The notes under the pieces were generated by a model that saw only the letters and a program-made list of their open reading frames with translations, was not told where the DNA came from and did no database searches. From the NCBI GenBank assembly GCA_027047735.1, contig JALTUD010000353.1:1-5644 (forward strand): a DNA stretch of 5,644 bases, read 5' to 3'. Each line of letters begins with the position of its first letter. Within the stretch, counting starts at the first letter, position 1. Of this stretch, positions 5,324-5,644 are shown piece by piece. Both the position numbers and the translations under genes were made by a program. The DNA comes from Flavobacteriales bacterium (GTDB lineage: Bacteria > Bacteroidota > Bacteroidia > Flavobacteriales_D > Parvicellaceae).

Positions 5324-5644
5324 CTATACTTCAATATTTTGAGATGCGATATAACTTCCTGTCCACGCGGCTTGAAAATTAAAACCGCCTGTGAGTGCGT
5401 CTATGTTTAATAGTTCGCCTGCGATGAACAGGTTAGGATATTTTTTAGTCGAAAAGCGGGTAAAATCCATTTCTTTTAAATCAACTCCTCCACAGGTAAC
5501 AAACTCTTCTTTATTAGTGTTTTTCCCGTTGATTTGTATTTGAGAATTTTTAAGCACCTCGGTTAATTTATTTAGGTCTTTTTTACCTATTTCGCCCCAT
5601 ATTTTATCCTTGGGTATTTTTGTGTAAGCTACTAATGAACTCCA
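5324..5644 (-). CDS. HI0933/BaiN-family flavoprotein, C-terminal part (cut by window edge)
   Basis: The last 106 codons of a minus-strand gene whose 5' part lies beyond position 5644; the frame is open to the edge, where it encodes WSSLVAYTKIPKDKIWGEIG. The sequence matches the conserved C terminus of the HI0933/BaiN family of FAD-dependent oxidoreductases (usually about 400 residues, cytoplasmic): VTCGGVDLKEMD (about partial residues 48-59), then LFIAGELLNIDALTGGFNFQ, where the GG and Asn contact FAD in the family, and a small-residue helix ending SYIAS. The stop is TAG at 5324-5326. Members are annotated as flavoproteins, aminoacetone oxidases or bile-acid-related reductases, and most have no proven substrate. 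It converges on the thioredoxin-fold gene with repeat copy 2 between them. Whether the rest of the gene is intact cannot be seen. Confidence 0.9.
   Translation of the reverse strand, partial: WSSLVAYTKIPKDKIWGEIGKKDLNKLTEVLKNSQIQINGKNTNKEEFVTCGGVDLKEMDFTRFSTKKYPNLFIAGELLNIDALTGGFNFQAAWTGSYIASQNIEV

Noticed and set aside
5115..5342. Plus-strand reading frame of 75 codons
   Set aside because: It is created by the palindromes of repeat copy 2 and runs into the end of the flavoprotein gene; no protein family features are visible.

Overview
The window is AT-rich and looks like the chromosome of a member of the Bacteroidota. Several signs agree: a signal-peptide thioredoxin-fold protein with a long N-terminal region of the kind common in that phylum, TAnnTTTG-type -7 promoter boxes, weak or absent Shine-Dalgarno sequences, and two copies of a structured intergenic repeat of a kind I associate with Flavobacteria and relatives. 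I cannot assign a genus.

Layout, left to right. Positions 14-172 hold one copy of the structured repeat, on the minus strand. Next come two minus-strand genes that read as one operon, with a DinB-like metal-site protein first (1340 to 882) and a LuxR/NarL-type response regulator 2 bases later (879 to 208). A divergent intergenic region of about 290 bases (1341-1629) follows, with small hairpins and a promoter box for the rightward genes. The rightward set starts with an ABC-transporter ATPase (1630-2271) and a MacB/FtsX-like permease (2268-3464), overlapping by ATGA. After a 99-base gap comes a large exported thioredoxin-fold protein (3564-5108). A second structured repeat (5117-5262, plus strand) fills the gap before the C-terminal end of a minus-strand HI0933/BaiN-type flavoprotein (5324 to beyond the right edge).

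How the genes may work together. The ATPase and permease almost certainly form one inner-membrane ABC complex of the mechanotransmission (MacB/LolCDE/FtsX) type; its substrate cannot be read from the sequence. The thioredoxin-fold protein would act in the periplasm on disulfides, and any link to the transporter is positional only. The response regulator has no histidine kinase beside it in this window.

The most interesting signal is the pair of structured repeats. Both lie just 3' of a gene and in that gene's orientation. Their framework blocks are nearly identical, while two hairpins inside them keep their place but share little sequence. No new enzymatic or defence system is evident.
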